The notes under the pieces: model-generated
The model's input: only the letters and a program-made list of their open reading frames with translations
Database searches by the model: none
Told to the model about the DNA's origin: nothing
Program-made: the position numbers and the translations under genes
Shown: positions 33,412 through 45,227 of the stretch, piece after piece
Layout: each line of letters begins with the position of its first letter
How positions within the stretch are numbered: position 1 is the stretch's first letter
NCBI GenBank assembly: GCA_016165875.1
Contig: JABBOT010000017.1
Location: 1,341,330-1,405,329, forward strand
From: Acanthopleura granulata
Lineage: Eukaryota > Mollusca > Polyplacophora > Chitonida > Chitonidae
DNA length: 64,000 nt
Direction of reading: 5' to 3'

Positions 33412-35035
33412 TTACAGACCGTTTACAGCCGGCCACGGCGATGCTGGAATATAGAGTCCGCAGTGTGGAATCTTTGCCGGACGAGGGCAGAGTCTGGACA
33501 GACAACCAGGATATTTCTTGATGCCATATTTGGCATCACTTCCAAGACAACCAGGAGCATCGCCCCCATGCACGATAAAATTGTGTGTTAGACTAGAACC
33601 AAAACGGCACCTTGTTAAATCGATCTGGTCTCTACGGGACATACCAACGTGTTTTTGGTGCTTTATGACGTACTCAAGAATATTTCACTTATACGAAAGC
33701 TGCAGCATTATTATAGGAGGAAACCAGGCAGAGCCCAGAGGAAACCTGCGACCATCAGTAGGTTGCTAACAGACCTTCCCAGATACGGCCGGAGAGAAAG
33801 CAAAGCGTGAGATGGACGAACTCAGAGCGACCACATTGGTAAGAGGCTTCTGGGTCTAGAGGAAAGAGAATTATACCCAATGTCAAGGTGAATAGCATGA
33901 AGTTTGTTGTAGACATGAAGGTCCCACTCATCCTGTCAAAGACGAAGAATATAATTAAGAATGTCTGACCTAAAGTCAGTATACGGGTTTTTTTAAAATT
34001 AGATATGCTTTTATGTCACGCAGATTTAGTATCCCTGTCTCCGACTGTGTTTCCATGAATACAAATATGACTTGGTATCCAACAGAATATAATATTTTTA
34101 CATGTTTTAACTAATTCTCTATGCCAGGCTACTATTTCCAGACTTGATGGATTTTTATATTTATTTTTTTCAATGGCCACAAAGCAAGAAATCGAGTCAG
34201 TGTATATCGCAGCTTTCTGGGCATACCCAGAAGAACCATGTCATAAAGCCAGGAGTACAGCTCTGGCCTCGGTAGAAAAGATGGAAGATGCGGATGGAAG
34301 ACGAAGAGAAGTGATTCGCTGCTCTAAGACGCCCGTATAAATATGTGAAAATTTATACCCCGGGTATTTAACCCAAATTTCAGCAAAACTTTGCTGAATT
34401 ATAAGAGGATTTGTATTTGATTTTTCATGTTGGCCCAGATGAAATATCAATTTAGGCGGTGGAAGAGACCAAGGAGGGGAGCTATGTTGTCCAGCTTCAT
34501 GTCAGGTTCCACAGACGAAGACGAAGATCGAACGAAGGCATCTTCTTTGGACAATTTTTGTATTTATTATCATATAATTAATTGAAAACACTCTAATGCA
34601 GGGTTTGTTGGGTGAGCTTTGAGCTTGGTAGCATATCCAAGACACAGTGCTAAACGTGTGTTATACAATGACGGCTCGTTAGCCTCAATCTGTAAACTTT
34701 CTACTCGTTCTAAAAATACCAAGGTTGAGTCTCAGACTTGGCGATGGACCGAATCAGACATTTCAAGGTAAGATTTCCTAGCGAAACAGTGAATTATGGG
34801 CACATAGTCCAATTTAAACCTCACCAAAGAAGGACAAAAATTCCATTAAAATGATCGGTCAGCACTCCCGTGTTACACACGACTTTAATTATGTCGAGAG
34901 CCTTTGTGCATTTAGCTTTAACATTTTCATCTGATATATAGAGGACAATATCCCACCAAATATAAACCCTAAGAATTTATTTTCCCCAGCAATCTTCACT
35001 AGTTCACCTTAAAATTTAAGTACTTTATTTACGTT
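33412..35035 (-). mobile_element. Jockey-like LINE, 5'-truncated copy (L2) with nested SINE
   Basis: Read on - from 35035: NKFLGFIF and KAKCTKALDIIKVV (region after the RT palm), EANEPSLYNTRLALCLGYAT-type and KLKAHPTNPA. Next comes an RNase H domain: LRLPSASSIFSTEARAVLLA, then IYTDSISCFVAIEKNKYKNP with the catalytic-type Asp, then FCWIPSHICIHGNTVGD. After a SINE insertion (33650-33862) it resumes with MSRRDQIDLTRCRFGSSLTH and HGGDAPGCLGSDAKYGIK. Stops and frameshifts are frequent. The 5' truncation falls just after the RT catalytic box, so no RT core is present. The order of segments follows typical jockey-clade ORF2. Confidence 0.88.
33650..33862 (-). mobile_element. SINE copy 8 (family A), inserted within LINE L2
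   Basis: GCTTTATGACGTACTCAAGA, ATATTTCACTTATACGAAAG, GAGGAAACCAGGCAGAGCCC, GACCTTCCCAGATACGGCCG, GAACTCAGAGCGACCACATT (B-box complement) and GGTAAGAGGCTTCTGGGTC. It interrupts the LINE coding order between the segments after CWIPSH and before SRRDQI. A similar ATACC(C)AA lies on each side (about 33638-33645 and 33875-33882), a plausible imperfect target duplication. Confidence 0.87.
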
Positions 35036-35275
35036 TGTAATTCTCTGACAAACCCATAATGTAATTATACAAAAATAAAAGTGTTTACCTTTATTATGTT
35101 TAATTGCATTACATTAATGCTCTTAGTGTGAGTGTGATTTTGACTCATCGGTCATAGCTGCTTGGTATAGCAAGTATCGTACGACGTGCAGCCTTGGTTG
35201 TTCAAAAAAAAACTTTTTATCCACTTCGACGATGTTCTTTCTTGTTACAACAGATCATGACCTGTGGTTGTTATT

Positions 35276-35425
35276 TTATGGTTTATTTGATTACTGGTTT
35301 ACTCCTTACTCAAGAATAGTTCACTTACATGACGGCGGCCAGCATTATGATGGGAGGAAACCGGGTAGAGCCCAGGGAAACCCATGAGCATGAACGGGTT
35401 GCTGGTAGAGCTTCCCACTTGCGAT
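35276..35425 (-). mobile_element. SINE copy 9 (family A), minus orientation
   Basis: TATTTGATTACTGGTTTACT, CCTTACTCAAGAATAGTTCA, CGGCGGCCAGCATTATGATG, GGAGGAAACCGGGTAGAGCC and CTTCCCACTT. It is truncated before the tRNA-like head and lies head-to-head with copy 10. Confidence 0.88.
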
Positions 35426-35544
35426 TGCGGCTGTGATCCACACTTTGAAAAGAGTATTTATTTACCAGGTATAACGTGTGAAATGACAGATCTTTTGATA
35501 TGTTTACCATCTTCTGCACTGGAAAAGTAATTTTATTCTTACAT

Positions 35545-35707
35545 GTAAATCCAACTCTGGTTTCCTCTCCAGCCGTGCGTGTGAAGCTTTGTCACCAACT
35601 TGCGGATGGCTGTGGGTTTCCCCGGGCTCTGCCCGTTTCACTATAATACTATAATCCGTCGTGAAAATGAAACATCTCTGAGTGTGGCGTAAAACAAATA
35701 AATTAAA
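35545..35707 (+). mobile_element. SINE copy 10 (family A), plus orientation
   Basis: AATCCAACTCTGGTTTCCTC, TCCAGCCGTGCGTGTGAAGC, CTTGCGGATGGCTGTGGGTT and GAGTGTGGCGTAAAACAAAT. The tail is short. About 120 bp separate it from copy 9, in inverted orientation. Confidence 0.85.
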
Positions 35708-36740
35708 TACTGTTAGACGGATAGAGCAATCCATACATGTCTGAAGACGAATACTGATGAGAATACAGGGATTTTGGGGGGCAGTGTATAAGTATTGCTA
35801 TGGTTCTATTAGGATACTGGCTTGTGACGCTGGATATTTTCTAAACGTTCCCTATCCCAAAGTAGATAAGCGCCAAACGTTATTTTTATACATGTTATGT
35901 GGAATTTGTGATTGAATAACACATAGCTATTTCATGGGCACATTTACCACACTGTTCAATCTGTATTTGGTGAGTTGAAGTTCGTAAGATTGCCTTTTGA
36001 CTTTTACAACATAGCACGAATCGTCTAGGTACGAAATCCAAATGCATACTATTTATTGATTTATATTTTAACGTCCAAATAGAAATATCAATGAAACTTC
36101 TATCGAACAGAATGGGGATGAAATCCTAACACTAAAACCGGTGACAATACTTGAAAGAGAAGTTACAACTGATAAAAGAGTGTCGGGTTACTTAGATACG
36201 ATACACCCGCTTGATTAAGTCATGTTAGCTACTGTACCGCAGTTTTTGTTCCTAAACTAACAACCTTCAGCCGATGACTACTGAGACGTTGAGTCGTTTG
36301 ATTGATTGAATGTTTCTTTTTTTCTTTGATTAATGATAGCATTGTCAATCCCTTAATTTAGGGCTTTTCACTATATGTGATAGTAACTTCCTGGCTGATC
36401 CAGTCACATTGTCAGGGGATGAATAACAAAACTGAGCTGTTGTGATTGCCGGGCATTCTAGAGATTGACATCATTATCGAAGAATAACAGATGTGGAAGA
36501 CCGTAAGCCACTCAGAAGATGTGTACAAAACCAGTACAGAGAAATGTCTTGAATATTTTAACAAACATAGGCCATAATGCTGTCGTAAGAAATTACCGCT
36601 GTTGGTACCTTTTTACTCCACAGACACACCTATATTCTATATATATATACACATCGCATTACCCCAAGTACATTATTTTTATTTATCCCATATGTTTTTA
36701 TTTACTTCACGTGTGTTTCAAGCCATACCCGACACTTTTT

Positions 36741-37000
36741 CACTTATGTGGGGCGGTGTTTTAGCGTTAGTACAGCGTAATGACCTCGCTGGCTCTCATC
36801 AATGCGGTCTCCGTGAGTTGAAGTTCAGCTTAGGCTCGCTTCCTCTCTGGCTGAGCGTGGGAAGGTCTGCCATTAACCTGCAGTCCTGAGTTTTATACGG
36901 GTTTTGTCGGCTTTCTTCCTAATGCTGGTCGCCGACGTATAAGTGAAATACTCTTGAGTACGGCGTAAAACAGAAATAAAATAAAATAAAACAAATCTAT
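36741..37000 (+). mobile_element. SINE copy 11 (family A), near full length
   Basis: Includes the lower head (GCGTTAGTACAGCGTAATGA, CCTCGCTGGCTCTCATCAAT), a B-box-like CCGTGAGTTGAAGTTCAGC, then TGGGAAGGTCTGCCATTAAC, GAGTACGGCGTAAAACAGAA and an ATAAAATAAAATAAAAC tail. Confidence 0.9.
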
Positions 37001-37039
37001 ATGGCCCCAGTGATTTATGTGGATTGACGAAAGCGGCGT

Positions 37040-37255
37040 TTCACTTTTACCACAACGCGAGCAATGTCTTGGGACAATATCGGGCGAAGCCGCAAGGAAA
37101 CTAAAGGCCGTCCACAGGTAGCTAGCAGCTATTCACACGTTCGACCGGAAAGGAATTAGCACGAGCTGGACTTGAACTTGCAACGACCGCATTGGTGAGA
37201 GGCTCCAGAATCATTGTAATAGTACCCTAACGACTTTTGCCACGGAGACCAAAGC
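37040..37255 (-). mobile_element. SINE copy 12 (family A), minus orientation, with head
   Basis: TTTCACTTTTACCACAACGC, GAGCTGGACTTGAACTTGCA (B-box complement), ACGACCGCATTGGTGAGAGG and TTTTGCCACGGAGACC (A-box end complement). It lies 40 bp from the tail of copy 11, tail-to-tail. Confidence 0.88.
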
Positions 37256-37884
37256 TTGATCGGAATAATCTCATTGAATCAGTGGCCCTCGAAGGGTAAC
37301 GGGCAAACCAGGGCTGGTTGTGATCTACTATCTTCTAGTTCTTGGACTGCTACTTCGGAGAAAAAAAAATGGTTAATTCAGTCACCGAGCCTAAATGACC
37401 ACACATACAATCTGCACGGACTCCCACCCACCCCTTTTCTTCTGGAGCTGTGTCACTACTAGGTGTCTGAAAACTGCCGTAGTGGAATGTCATAATCATT
37501 TACTTTGGTAATGAGACCAAAGAATGCAGTTTAAGCAAACATATATGTACTTGTAAATCTAATTTTGTCCAGGTTACAATAGAGAAAATTAGATTCCCGG
37601 AGTTCAAATAACTAGATTATTTTAACATACATTGCCAAGTATATCCAATGTGTTTCTCTTAACAGGTTTGTTTTTTTTTTTTTTGCTTTGAAGACCATTT
37701 AATATCCCTATTTCTAAGCTCACCTGCTCAGCAGAAATTATTGTTAAATCTTTGATAATTATAAGGACAGGCTCATTCCAACATTTTTGGAACGAAACCT
37801 GGCAGTTTTGAATGTACGGCATCAAGAGAAAAAGACGAACGATCCCACCGCTGTTACATCATTTAACGTTCACCTGTGTTCAGC

Positions 37885-38320
37885 GGTAGTCATAATAAAT
37901 CACAATGGTGCAAATAAAGTTACACACGTATTTCTCACCGTCGATAATGGAGGAACTGTAGCAACAGGTGTCCTGAAATAGGAGAACTCTCTAGCCATTG
38001 TCAATTCCAATTTCTCGTCAGCTGTGAGAAATGCCCCAGGCCTCTGACATTATTGCTATAGTCTGCTGGCGTTTGCTAGACAGCCAGGCTTATACAGATA
38101 CAATGAATGTCTGTCCAATTCAACACGTACGAGACAACCCGTGTAAGGTGTTAGACTAAAATACCAGACCACTCCGAGAAAGCAATCCTGGTTCCTGGCT
38201 GGGTTTAAACTGCCAATATCTCACAACCTGGCGCCATTTCTATTGGACACAGTAAGGAAAACAACCAATTCCTGGTGTAACTCACGAAATGATGACATCT
38301 TCCGGGGAATTCCGTAGGAG
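37885..38320 (+). repeat. Family E diverged repeat, copy 1
   Basis: Aligns by eye with 47625-48110. Shared stretches include GTAGTCATAATAAATCAC / GTAGCCACAATAAGTCAC, TTCTCGTCAGCTGTGAGAAA / TTCTGGTTAGTCGTGAGAA, CAATATCTCACAACCTG / AAATATCTCGAACCCTG and TAAGGAAAACAACCAATT / TAGGAAAACAAACGATTT. The nature of the element is unknown. Confidence 0.5.
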
Positions 38321-38329
38321 TCATTATTT

Positions 38330-39600
38330 CCAAGGAAAACGCATTTGAAGAGGTTTATTTATGCAAAAGTACATTATTACGAAAGGTTGGGCGTCCATGC
38401 CTAACTGCAGGTGGTGTAGAGAAATGAAACGCAATGTATAATTGGATTCACGTGATGTAGACTTTGATTACAAAGGAATGGGGCCACTCTATATTCCAAC
38501 CATCGTGGGAGCCTATTAGTGAAAATACCCCTTCCTTGAGTTAGGTGATGGGTCTTATTCTCTGTGTTGTAGCCTTTCATTTGTAGTCTTTCATATTCCC
38601 TTTTGCTCTGCACTTCAGGGAATAGAGGATAGTAGAATTGAGTAGCCAGCATTGAGTTTGATATCTGGTTAAAACAGATATACAAGATTTTCTGTCATAG
38701 CTATTGTGGCACTGAATAGATTCGTGAGAAATTTCAGTGCAAACATGGCTGGGACATGTTATTTTGACGCATGAATCTTGCCACACAGTTGGAATATACC
38801 TCAGTTTACACCCAAAACGTATAAAACCACTAAAGTAGCCTTACTATTTATGTAGCAATTTCACAAAGAACTCCCACCTAAAACTGTGTCCCATAATTTT
38901 TGTTGGTCCTAATGACACATACTGTCAAATAACTAGACGCCTGGCCCACAATATATCCAAATATCAACAGGGATTGGCCATGATTTTCTCAAAAGAAATC
39001 AACTTGGATGCAGTTACTAGCGCCCTATCGCTATAGAAACAGGGTGTAAGGAGCACTTGCTCATTGGATAAAATTTTTCTCTGTTTAAATGTAATGAAAT
39101 GAAGTAATGCACTTTTTTTTCAGCCATTGTTTTTCAAAGATTATACCTGCAAAATTACCTGGTAGTACTTCAACATACTTCAGAGATATATTCAATCCAT
39201 ACCCAGTCCCCTCGTTTTCTGAGCGCCTGGATCTTGGATACAAAATCGAATTAGTGTTTTTATACCTAAATTCGCCCTGAAGAGGCCATTCTCAAAAATG
39301 GTCGCCACTGGCAGATGTAGTGTTTATTTGCGACAGAACGTGCCCCTTTGCTATAATTGAAAAAAAAGAGAACAGATTTACAAGAGCTGCCCACCTTAGA
39401 AAAGATTATACAACTATGCACGTGCAAGCCTATCTAATACTTGCTCGTTAGCATATGGAGGCGCATTACGACCGCCCTCACAATCCAATACTGCCTCCAT
39501 AATGTATCAAACTACATTTAATAACTAAACCCAATTCTAATGGGTGGACGAGGGACCTGCTTTATTTGTATTGCGGAAATGAGTACTTTTGATAAAAATG
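38330..39600. other. Anonymous sequence, nothing recognised
   Basis: Only short frames (94 codons or fewer). No repeat or domain identified. Confidence 0.4.
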
Positions 39601-39607
39601 GTTTTTA

Positions 39608-39880
39608 GGGGCTTCCGTAACCCAGATGTCAGGGTGCTAGCACTGCACCATGATTCCTTTGTCTCTCGTCGAGGCGGTCGCTGTGAGTTCAAATCCAGCT
39701 CAGGATGGTTTCCTTTCAAACATAGGAATGTCTAACAGCAACCTGCGGATGGTCGTGGTGTGCCCGGTTTCTTCTCGTGTAATTATCGATGTCGCTATGT
39801 AAATGATACCACAGGATGGTGGTTGCCGTCGTATAAGTGAAATTCTTGAGTATTTGACTAATGAAATAAAACAATAAGTA
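39608..39880 (+). mobile_element. SINE copy 13 (family A), near full length
   Basis: Head GCTTCCGTAACCCAGATGTC and AGGGTGCTAGCACTGCACCA; GAGGCGGTCGCTGTGAGTTC, AAATCCAGCTCAGGATGG (B-box region); CAGCAACCTGCGGATGGTCG; tail GTATAAGTGAAATTCTTGAG, AAAACAATAAG. The interior near 39775-39825 is rearranged, with an extra segment between the CCGGTTTC and GGTTGCCGTCGTATAAG blocks. Confidence 0.88.
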
Positions 39881-39884
39881 TATA

Positions 39885-42200
39885 GTTACTGAAATTTCTT
39901 GTTTCAAGAGTAATATGATGCTGTCCTAATGATACAAACTAAAGTTAAGCATCCGGAGCCAAGGCCAGATCGTTCCAACACAGGAATCCATTGAAAATAA
40001 CATTAGTACTATAAAGTCTCTTGCTGTAAGACATTTTTATCCATCAATTTTGTTGTCATCCCCACCAGACAAGTCCTTATTGACTATTAATTATTATTTT
40101 GTCAGTTGGTGGAAAACACAATGCAAATACTTCATTTGGGCCCTCCAGTAATCATGCTGGTAAACATCTCTCTTCGTTTGATGTATGATGGCACCCTTTG
40201 GTTGGTACAGCAAAAATCACAAAGTGCCCCTGTGTCCCTATCCTGTGCCCTGTGACATGTGAGCTCCATCTCTCAAACAGACACATAATCCAGTGACCAC
40301 ATCTTCATGAGTTCCAGGCCTCAAACAGAGATCTCTTGCCTTTTTCCCTAAACACGCAAAACAGTGAAGACGGTGGCCAGCAAAGCACCACTTCGCTCCG
40401 AATTGCCAAGACGCTGGGTTATAAGATATGTGGATTCTGACGCACAGCGCTGGAATCTGTGTTGCTTTTCCGTCCAGCGCAAGATGATTACTGCTGGTTT
40501 CATGGGATCAATGACCCCTATGAGTCTGCATATGTTTCATATGTTAGAGGTGACAACTGCAGAGCCATCGAAGTACCCAATCGCGCGAGCCATCCTTCGT
40601 CCAAATACACGTACCCTCTATCGTCGCAAAGTATCAGTGTTATGAGTTAAATCCATAGCTCCACCTACATAGTTATGATATATGTACCCAAATGAAATCG
40701 AAGAGAACATTTGCTTTGAATTCTCGTGCTTTGAACACCAGAATGGTTCTGCTTCTGAGAAAGGATACATGTATCTTGCAAGTGGATTTGTATTCATCTC
40801 GCGTAGTGGTAAACATTAGAAAATCACATGCATTTCTTCTGCGAGACCATACACCAGAATTGAGCTTGATAAAAGCGCCTTTCTTTCATCGACATCACTT
40901 TGTGGCCCTACACCCTGCGATACACCATGTATGTCTTCTTCAACAAGATCTATAAATTACTATCACTCAGATTCGCCCAGTGCGCGCCTCGGAGCATGCT
41001 TTCAGAAACTATTTGTTTAGTGTTTGACATCAATGCCGTGATTAATAGTAACTGTTTGTTCACTGTCATCCAGATGATTGCCAAGCTCACGGAGATCTGT
41101 CATCCCAATGTGTTGTATACCAAACATTGCAGGGATGCAATCCACAACTGGTGTTTGGCTTCATCTGAATATTCATTTATTTGTTTCACCTGTTCTTTAG
41201 CTTCATTTTCAAGAATATTTCACGTGTGGGATGTCGGTCAGTTTTAAGCTACTTGTATCCTGGCCAAGAGCAGCAATTCCAAGATCTTAAGTGCAACAAT
41301 ATTGGGAACAAAGTAGTTTTTATTATATTCACCAATTAACACTTATGAAGCAGTTGCGCCGACTGCCATGAGAGGGCACCATCAAAGATGAACTCCTAGT
41401 AAAACTAGGGCAAGACTTTGAACATGGCGGACATTTTTCCACCTGGAGGACATTTCTTAACATGACTTACACACTGATATGAGCACTGATGTCTTAGAGC
41501 GCTGTGTAATTCACTTAACTATGTAATTCACATGTAATACGCCATGAATTTTATTCAACGCACTGACATGGAAAGCACATAAAAATGTCCATATGTACTG
41601 TTAGCTGCCATCTTGGAAAATGGCTGCCATTACTGTCACAGGATAAATCTGAGATGGCCATATGTCCAGTAGCCTTCTCCATACCATAATCTAACAATGT
41701 GACAAATGTCGTGCTTGTATCAAAGGCACTATTCTCCCTTACATCTTACCTGTACCACATCTCCTGTACTATAAATGTGATGACAACTTGGCACTCTGGG
41801 TATTTCTAGATCAACGATGTCTAGTATATTCCATTTAACATCATTCAGTGTCTTCTTATGCAATCCTGATTAAGTCATAGTGCCAGGGGGTGTAAATTGT
41901 TACCTTTCACAGAACAATTACATAAACAGTGAAAATAAACACTAACAAGAAGCCGAGTATCGCCCTAACACTGTCAACTATGGCACTGTTGTCTCCACAG
42001 TAGTATTTACTCTCTATGCTGCAGGCTTTTATATTAGGCTTTGTTTCAAGGATGGTCAGAGAATAATTGATACACAAGAGTCAATCAATAGACAACGTCA
42101 TATGTGACAGCGTGAAGATCGCGATAATAAAATTAGATTTTATTATACATTTTAACAGATTTTAAATAAGTAACATCATTTTGTTATGATTTATTGCTTT
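39885..42200. other. Anonymous sequence; one unplaced frame and a SINE scrap
   Basis: Two overlapping + frames at 40364-40645 and 40459-40650 (WFHGINDPYESAYVSYVRGD in the second) look somewhat protein-like, but I recognise no family and no splice sites are obvious. At 41183-41232, on -, ATTTATTTGTTTCACC plus CAAGAATATTTCAC may be a SINE tail remnant. Confidence 0.3.
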
Positions 42201-42213
42201 TTGGCACTATTTG

Positions 42214-42640
42214 CTATATGTATATGCTCATTTGTGGTTTTTTAGAGTATGTGGTTGTGCTGTGATTTGTATTGTGAGAACTTGTGCAGGCTGAACAGAA
42301 TAAATTGATATTTGTCACCAGTTCATAACATGTTAAAGGGGCATGGATGGTGTTGAATAATTCAAATATAAAGTCGACTGAGTAGAATCTTTGCCGAACA
42401 GGGGCAAAATCTACACTAGGATATGTTTGATGCAACATTGCGCATCACATCCAACACTCCCATGAGCACTGTCCCCATCCAGGATAAGGTTGTGTGTTAG
42501 AGGAGAATGCCCAATACGACACGTTGTCAAAACTACTTGGTCTCTACCAGACACATCAAGAGCATAAGAACTATAGTCTAAGACAGGGTGAACACGATGC
42601 GATTTGTTATGGACCTGCGAGGAATATATTTAGCAATATT
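42214..42640 (-). pseudogene. LINE L1 ORF2 C-terminal tail
   Basis: SGRDQVVLTTCRIGHSPLTH, then GCDAQCCIKHILV and, in another frame, VDFAPVRQRFYSVDFIFELF and NTIHAP. This corresponds to the conserved ORF2 end (H-I-L-V-D-C-x-D-F-x-x-V-R-Q-R-F-Y-S-V-D). It is joined directly to the post-RT region by HNKSHRVHPVL, so the RNase H domain and its CWIPSH motif, present in L2 and L4, are missing here. Confidence 0.87.
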
Positions 42641-43130
42641 TAACCTAAAGCCAATGTAGCGAATGTAGCTTCCACAATATGGTCCCGAATACGAAGCCCG
42701 AAGGAACCTTGTTGGGACACGTATTATATTTATCCACACGCAATAATTTGAAAACCCAGCAGTAGGCAGGATTTATTGTATCAGCCTTAAGCTTTGTTGC
42801 ACATTGGAGGCTAAGTTCAATACGTCTATTATATAATGAAGGCTCATAAGCCACATTACGTATAAACTTCCTACTGCGAGGTTGTAAGTGCACCAAGGCT
42901 GAGCCTCAAACCTAGGTATTGAACCTGATCCAACATTTTAAGATGTTGAGAGCGATATACATTTTATAAGACAGATCGGTCAGCAATCTAGTTGGTGCTA
43001 GACAAGACCATAATTATATCGAGAGCCTTTGTACATTTAGCTTTAAGCAGTTTAATATGGGGTATAAAAGATGACTTGATATCAAACATTGTCCCTAAAA
43101 ATTTATTTCCACGGTGTTAATCACAATTTT
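42641..43130 (-). pseudogene. LINE L1 ORF2 region after the RT palm
   Basis: KLNVQRLSI (decayed K-A-K-C-x-K-A-L-D-I), then VAYEPSLYNRRIELSLQCAT, KLKADTINPAYCWVF, RVDKYNTCPNKVPSGF. It matches the E-A-N-E-P-S-L-x-N-R-R ... N-P-A-Y segment of jockey ORF2 and the equivalent part of L2. Its upstream limit is nearly where L2 begins. Confidence 0.87.
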
Positions 43131-43720
43131 AGCACGGTGCTTAATAAAGAACTTTAGCCCTGAAGAGCAGCCATTTATTGTTCATGCGAGTCAGAGAGAG
43201 TGGATGCCATCGGTACCTTAATCTGAAGATCAGATAAAAATGTTGATATGAGTAAAGGTAAGCGAACTTTTAAACCCATATCTGAAAGGTCCTTTACGAT
43301 AGCATTTTTCCATTTAGTGTCGTAGGCCTTTGGGATGTTCAAAAATGTCGACATGACACGTTTATTGTTAATCAAACCATCAGTTGTAAAGGTTTCAAAT
43401 CGAACAAGATGAACCAAAGTGGATCACACAGAATATTATATAAAAGGTTCTTGGTTTCTAGAAACCAAGTCAATCTACCATTCATCATGCGTTTCCCAGT
43501 CTTACAGACGGAGATGGTAAGAGCTATGGCATGGTAATTATTTGGGTCGATATCCTCCTTACTCGGTTTGGAGACCAGATAATATACAACTCCCTCCATG
43601 ACATGGGAAGGTCCTCAGGTATCTAAAAGATACAATTAAGTTCAAGGGGGTCTCAAATGGCTCAGATGGTTCAGAAACTTATAATACATATTATCAGGGC
43701 CACGTGCAGTATCGCATGCC
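43131..43720 (-). pseudogene. LINE L1 reverse transcriptase, N-terminal palm and fingers only
   Basis: PSKEDIDPNNYHAIALTISV (counterpart of P-G-K-D...Y-R-P-I-A-L-T-S), CKTGKRMMNGRLTWFLETKN, LVRFETFTTDGLINNKRVMS and FLNIPKAYDTKWKNAIVKDL (first catalytic region; the usual F-x-D-x-x-K-A-Y-D-x-x-W has Asn in place of the first Asp). LPLLISTFLSDLQIKV and TLSDSHEQ complete it. The next expected block, G-V-P-Q-G-S then Y-x-D-D, is absent. Three short frames carry the pieces. Confidence 0.9.
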
Positions 43721-43729
43721 TTTTTATAT

Positions 43730-44900
43730 GAAGCTTTAAGCTCCTCGGTGCAAAGAGGTAGGTTATAATCTTCTAAATCCTTAGAAGTAAAAGGCAATTT
43801 AATTCTCTGCTTCAGGTTTTTAATATGCTGAAACTCAGTAGTGTAATCCTCAGAAGAACGCTTCGGAGGTATTGTCCCTGCCCACTTATTTGCTATATCA
43901 GTCTTTTAAGTGTTGAACCTTTCCTTTATTGTTTTGCCCTTGAGTTTCTCAACCATGTTCCAGGCCTTACGGATAGGCGTCTTTGAAGTAATATTTGGAA
44001 CAAAATTGGGCAGACAAGATGGTCTCTTGAAATTAATTAATCGACGAGGTTTAGTTTTATGTATATGAACCTGGTTTAAATTATTATTATTGGGGCAATA
44101 TTTAAATCCGTGGTCCGCCTTCTGACGATCTTTTATGGCTTTGCGACAGTCATAATCATACAACGGTTTACTTCTGAATTTCGAATTTGTCGAGGTCTTG
44201 GGGATGGTTCTGTCGGCTGCTGCTAATATAAGGTCAGTTAATTCTGAAGTTAACTCAATTTTAACAGAGGATCATTTCCAATATCGAGATTTTCTGGAGA
44301 GATGTCAGCTTCAGAGGACATCTCAAATGGCATCCAATCTTATTATCGAACTTTCACCTAGCTACACTTTCTAAAGAATTAGAAGTGTGATGTCCTAGGA
44401 CGATATAAATATGGTCATTACCGCAAAGATCATCAATGAAAAAATAAGTGATGGATCCGTCATTGTGATATCGATAGCAGAATATGAACGATTAACTGAA
44501 TGAAAATAGGTATTAGATCCATCACTTAAATAAAAAGGTCATCTTTAGATAAAAAATCGTCCAGTGTTTTGCCTTTATTATTTATATCATATGGGGGCTA
44601 TGGACATTAAAATCTCCCATATTTACAGATGGAGTTGGCAGCTGTTCTTTCAATTTATGTAGTTCAAAGAGTGACAAAGAGAATATTATTCACGAAGACA
44701 GAGGATCTTCCAAAAGCTTGCTCCTCCTCTTCAGAATAAGCGCTATAAAATGCATGATTTTTAAGAAATATATTTTCTTTGTAAGAAGACTTGAGGTGAT
44801 TTTCCTGATGGCAGAGGGCAACTGGTTTTAAAGATTGAATTAGCTACGTTATATAAATAAAACTAACGTGAAGACCTCGACAATTCCATTGTATAATTTG
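43730..44900 (-). pseudogene. LINE L1 endonuclease domain and linker to RT
   Basis: ORF2 would start near IIQWNCRGL, the usual opening of APE-type endonucleases of this clade. Then come a decayed NINNKGKTLDDFLSKDDL-like segment, DGSNTYFHSVNRSYSAIDIT and TMTDPSL (target-binding and catalytic region). The linker reads YDYDCRKAIKDRQKADHGFK, RRLINFKRPS, ITSKTPIRKAWNMVEKLKGK (W-W-x-x-x-C-x-x-A-I-K type), then CTEELKASYKKACDTARGPD. Several stops interrupt the endonuclease. The order and spacing fit ORF2 of jockey-like LINEs. Confidence 0.85.
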
Positions 44901-45035
44901 TCTAAGGAAAAAGTGGAGGGAGACGTATAGGGGGTTGATGTTTGGACAGTGGACGACCTTTTTTGGAGATCTACGAGATCTCCCAGTCGCAGATGTTGTA
45001 TCCATCACGTCTTCGTCCAACGTTGAAGGATCAAC
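44818..45035 (-). repeat. ORF1/ORF2 junction of LINE L1, duplicate b
   Basis: GGGCAACTGGTTTTAAAGA, GACAATTCCATTGTATAATT, TGTCTAAGGAAAAAGTGGAG and GGAGATCTACGAGATCTCCC correspond to the same blocks at 45228-45430, about 410 bp away in the same orientation. Confidence 0.8.
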
Positions 45036-45227
45036 ATCCTCCAACGATGCAAACTTAAAAGTTTGGATACAGCCCCTAGTGGTCTTAGAAAGACCCTCTG
45101 TGGGGCCACTAGGTTTATCACTTTTATGATTCTCACCAGATTTATATATATCACCCGCTGAAAAATCAAGTGGATTTCCGTCTATTTACACATGGAGTAT
45201 TGTCAAGTGAAGAAACAGCAGGAAGAC

